Source: an uncultured Prevotella sp. (GTDB lineage: Bacteria > Bacteroidota > Bacteroidia > Bacteroidales > Bacteroidaceae). Taken from it: a stretch of DNA of 53,340 nucleotides. Shown here one piece after another: positions 52,090 through 53,340 of this stretch; positions within the stretch are counted from its first letter, which is position 1; the number at the start of each line of letters is the position of its first letter. The translations under genes were made by a program, and so were the position numbers. Under the pieces are notes generated by a model, which saw only the letters and a program-made list of their open reading frames with translations, was not told where the DNA came from and did not search any database. The DNA is taken from positions 1-53,340 of the forward strand of contig CAMKRS010000011.1 in NCBI GenBank assembly GCA_946415245.1, written 5' to 3'.

Positions 52090-53280
52090 TCAACTCTTCT
52101 GTGCAGTTTTTTCCTCTTTTTCCAATTCTATTCTGAATGTTGTACCGACACCGACCTCCGATTCCTTCACGAAAATACGTCCTCGATGATATTCCTCAAC
52201 TATTCGCTTGGCCAAAGACAGTCCCAGCCCCCACCCACGTTTCTTGGTAGTAAAGCCTGGTGTAAACACATTCTTAATATCCTTCTTTCTGATACCTTTT
52301 CCATTGTCGCTCACCTCAATCACCACATGATCCCCCTCGTCTGTCAGAGTCAAGTCAATCCTTCCGCTTCCCTCCATGGCATCAACGGCATTCTTACAAA
52401 GATTCTCTATCACCCACTCAAACAATTGTGGATTCATCTTGACGATAACATCTTGCTCAGGAACATGCTTGACTATTTCCACTTTCTTCGAGGTACGAAG
52501 ATTCATATAATCTACCACATGAGAAAGTGCTTCATTCATTGAAGCATCAACAGGTTCTGGCAATGAACCTATTTTTGAGAAACGTTCTGCAATCAATTCC
52601 AATCGCTTCACATCCTTATCCATCTCTGGGATCAGTTTATCCTCTGGATAATTCTCTTTCAGGATCTCAATCCATGCCATTAGACTCGAAATCGGTGTTC
52701 CCAACTGATGAGCCGTTTCCTTGGAAAGTCCAACCCAGACTTTATTCTGCTCAGCCCTCTTCGATGCCAACAATGCAAAAATGGCCACAACCACGAAAAT
52801 CATCACGATTCCTAACTGCCAATAGGGATACTGAGCCAAACGCTTTAACATCGTCGATTCATCATAGCAAACTAATTGATAGTCTTCGGTTTCTATAGAA
52901 TCACCCAGATGTATCTTTATATAGTTTCCGTCATGATACATCCGCTTCCCATATTGCTGAACAAAAGCGTCAGAATCAATAGCCGTCTTAGCATCCATAT
53001 CAATATTACGGTAATCTGTTACACGACCATCAGCGTCCATCACAATAACAGGAATCGTATTATTGCTCTGTATAACATTCAGTACAAGCGACATATCTGT
53101 ATTCTCATCGGCATTGTTCAAAGCATTCAAAGCCTCTGCCCATGTTTCCATCTTGTGACGCTCTTCCATAGAAAGATCCCTCACTAGGAAATGAGACACA
53201 AGCAGTGATACAACAGCAATCACAATTGCTGCAATCACAAGGAAAATCTTCGTTTGTCGTATTCTGTCAGTCCACTGCAT
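52090..53280 (-). CDS. Orphan membrane sensor histidine kinase
   Basis: A 396-residue kinase from ATG 53280 (MQWTDRIRQTKIFL); a TTG extension would run into the terminator hairpin. Membrane segments at about 11-33 and 153-172 bracket a roughly 120-residue periplasmic sensor region with no recognised fold. There is no HAMP domain; a short linker leads to the dimerisation/phosphoacceptor box KETAHQLGTPISSLMAW with His191. The catalytic domain has the N box NLCKNAVDAMEG, G1 DNGKGI and G2 GWGLGLSLAKRIVEEYH. HQLGTP-type kinases are frequent in Bacteroidota. No response regulator is adjacent. Confidence 0.9.
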   Translation of the reverse strand: MQWTDRIRQTKIFLVIAAIVIAVVSLLVSHFLVRDLSMEERHKMETWAEALNALNNADENTDMSLVLNVIQSNNTIPVIVMDADGRVTDYRNIDMDAKTAIDSDAFVQQYGKRMYHDGNYIKIHLGDSIETEDYQLVCYDESTMLKRLAQYPYWQLGIVMIFVVVAIFALLASKRAEQNKVWVGLSKETAHQLGTPISSLMAWIEILKENYPEDKLIPEMDKDVKRLELIAERFSKIGSLPEPVDASMNEALSHVVDYMNLRTSKKVEIVKHVPEQDVIVKMNPQLFEWVIENLCKNAVDAMEGSGRIDLTLTDEGDHVVIEVSDNGKGIRKKDIKNVFTPGFTTKKRGWGLGLSLAKRIVEEYHRGRIFVKESEVGVGTTFRIELEKEEKTAQKS

Positions 53281-53296
53281 ACAATATAATAAACGA

Positions 53297-53331
53297 AAAA
53301 GCCCCAAAGATATTGTATCCTCAGGGCTTTT
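53297..53331. terminator. Terminator hairpin upstream of the histidine kinase
   Basis: A 16-bp stem (53297-53312 and 53316-53331; three G-T pairs read leftward) with a 3-base loop and T-rich flanks on both sides. It probably ends a gene beyond the right edge. Its left arm contains TATCTTTG (minus strand, 53305-53312), a good -7 box for the kinase. Confidence 0.8.
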
Positions 53332-53340
53332 CTTATAAAG

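Overview
The window is a gene-dense chromosomal segment of a Bacteroidota bacterium, most likely Prevotella or a close relative (Bacteroidales). The signs are TAnnTTTG -7 promoter boxes (often as TACCTTTGCA) with TTG about 19-20 bp upstream, few Shine-Dalgarno sequences, typical Bacteroidales families (DUF5020, DUF5683, OstA-like protein, TonB-dependent receptor, HQLGTP-type histidine kinase) and a CE8 pectinesterase that suits a plant-fibre degrader. No rRNA, CRISPR array, insertion sequence or prophage was seen. Most of the window is conserved core chromosome; the least explained part is about 42.0-47.9 kb.

Layout. 0-0.5 kb: the start of a leftward lipoprotein-like gene behind a long leader with two promoters. 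0.5-4.7 kb (leftward): purB, an RluB-type pseudouridine synthase with a GGYQPR-repeat tail, and asnS. 4.9-6.8 kb: paaK-like ligase, ACT protein and tRNA-Val(TAC). 6.9-14.8 kb (leftward operon): guaB, two parvulin chaperones, an OstA/LptA-like protein and mutL. 15-20.6 kb (leftward): tig, clpP, clpX, recQ. 20.7-23.2 kb: lptB diverging from mlaE-mlaF. 23.2-25.8 kb (leftward): surE, lpxB and a DUF5020 protein. 25.9-33.2 kb (rightward): parA, parB, DUF5683 protein, MltD-like transglycosylase, bifunctional rel and a pectinesterase. 33.2-36.1 kb: a MerR regulator diverging from a Cys/His-rich small protein and a His-rich TonB receptor, a probable metal-uptake pair. 36.1-41.9 kb: alaS diverging from parC, then tRNA-Leu(TAG). 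42.0-46.4 kb: a coiled-coil lipoprotein with a 27-residue tandem repeat, an OmpA-family protein and an unknown secreted protein. 46.5-52 kb (leftward): yceD-rpmF-fabH, a hairpin, then era-der-lipoprotein-outer membrane protein. 52-53.3 kb: an orphan histidine kinase.

How it works together. Much of the window serves the cell envelope: LPS (lpxB, lptB, OstA-like), outer-membrane protein folding (two parvulins), lipid asymmetry (mlaEF), peptidoglycan (MltD-like, OmpA) and fatty acids (fabH). The rest covers translation, proteostasis (tig-clpP-clpX), chromosome segregation (parAB, parC), repair (recQ, mutL), the stringent response and purine synthesis (purB, guaB).

Most interesting points: ClpP has Asn where the catalytic Asp should be, with exact triad spacing; MutL lacks the canonical endonuclease residues; three promoters share an extended sequence with GGCA/TGCC half-sites; several promoters are built into the upstream gene's terminator; short repeats of 7, 11 and about 10 bp sit in spacers and, in frame, in genes; the arginine codons ending MltD double as the Shine-Dalgarno of rel; and the lipoprotein-OmpA-unknown locus looks highly expressed and has no assigned function. 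All family assignments come from reading motifs and were not checked by a database search.
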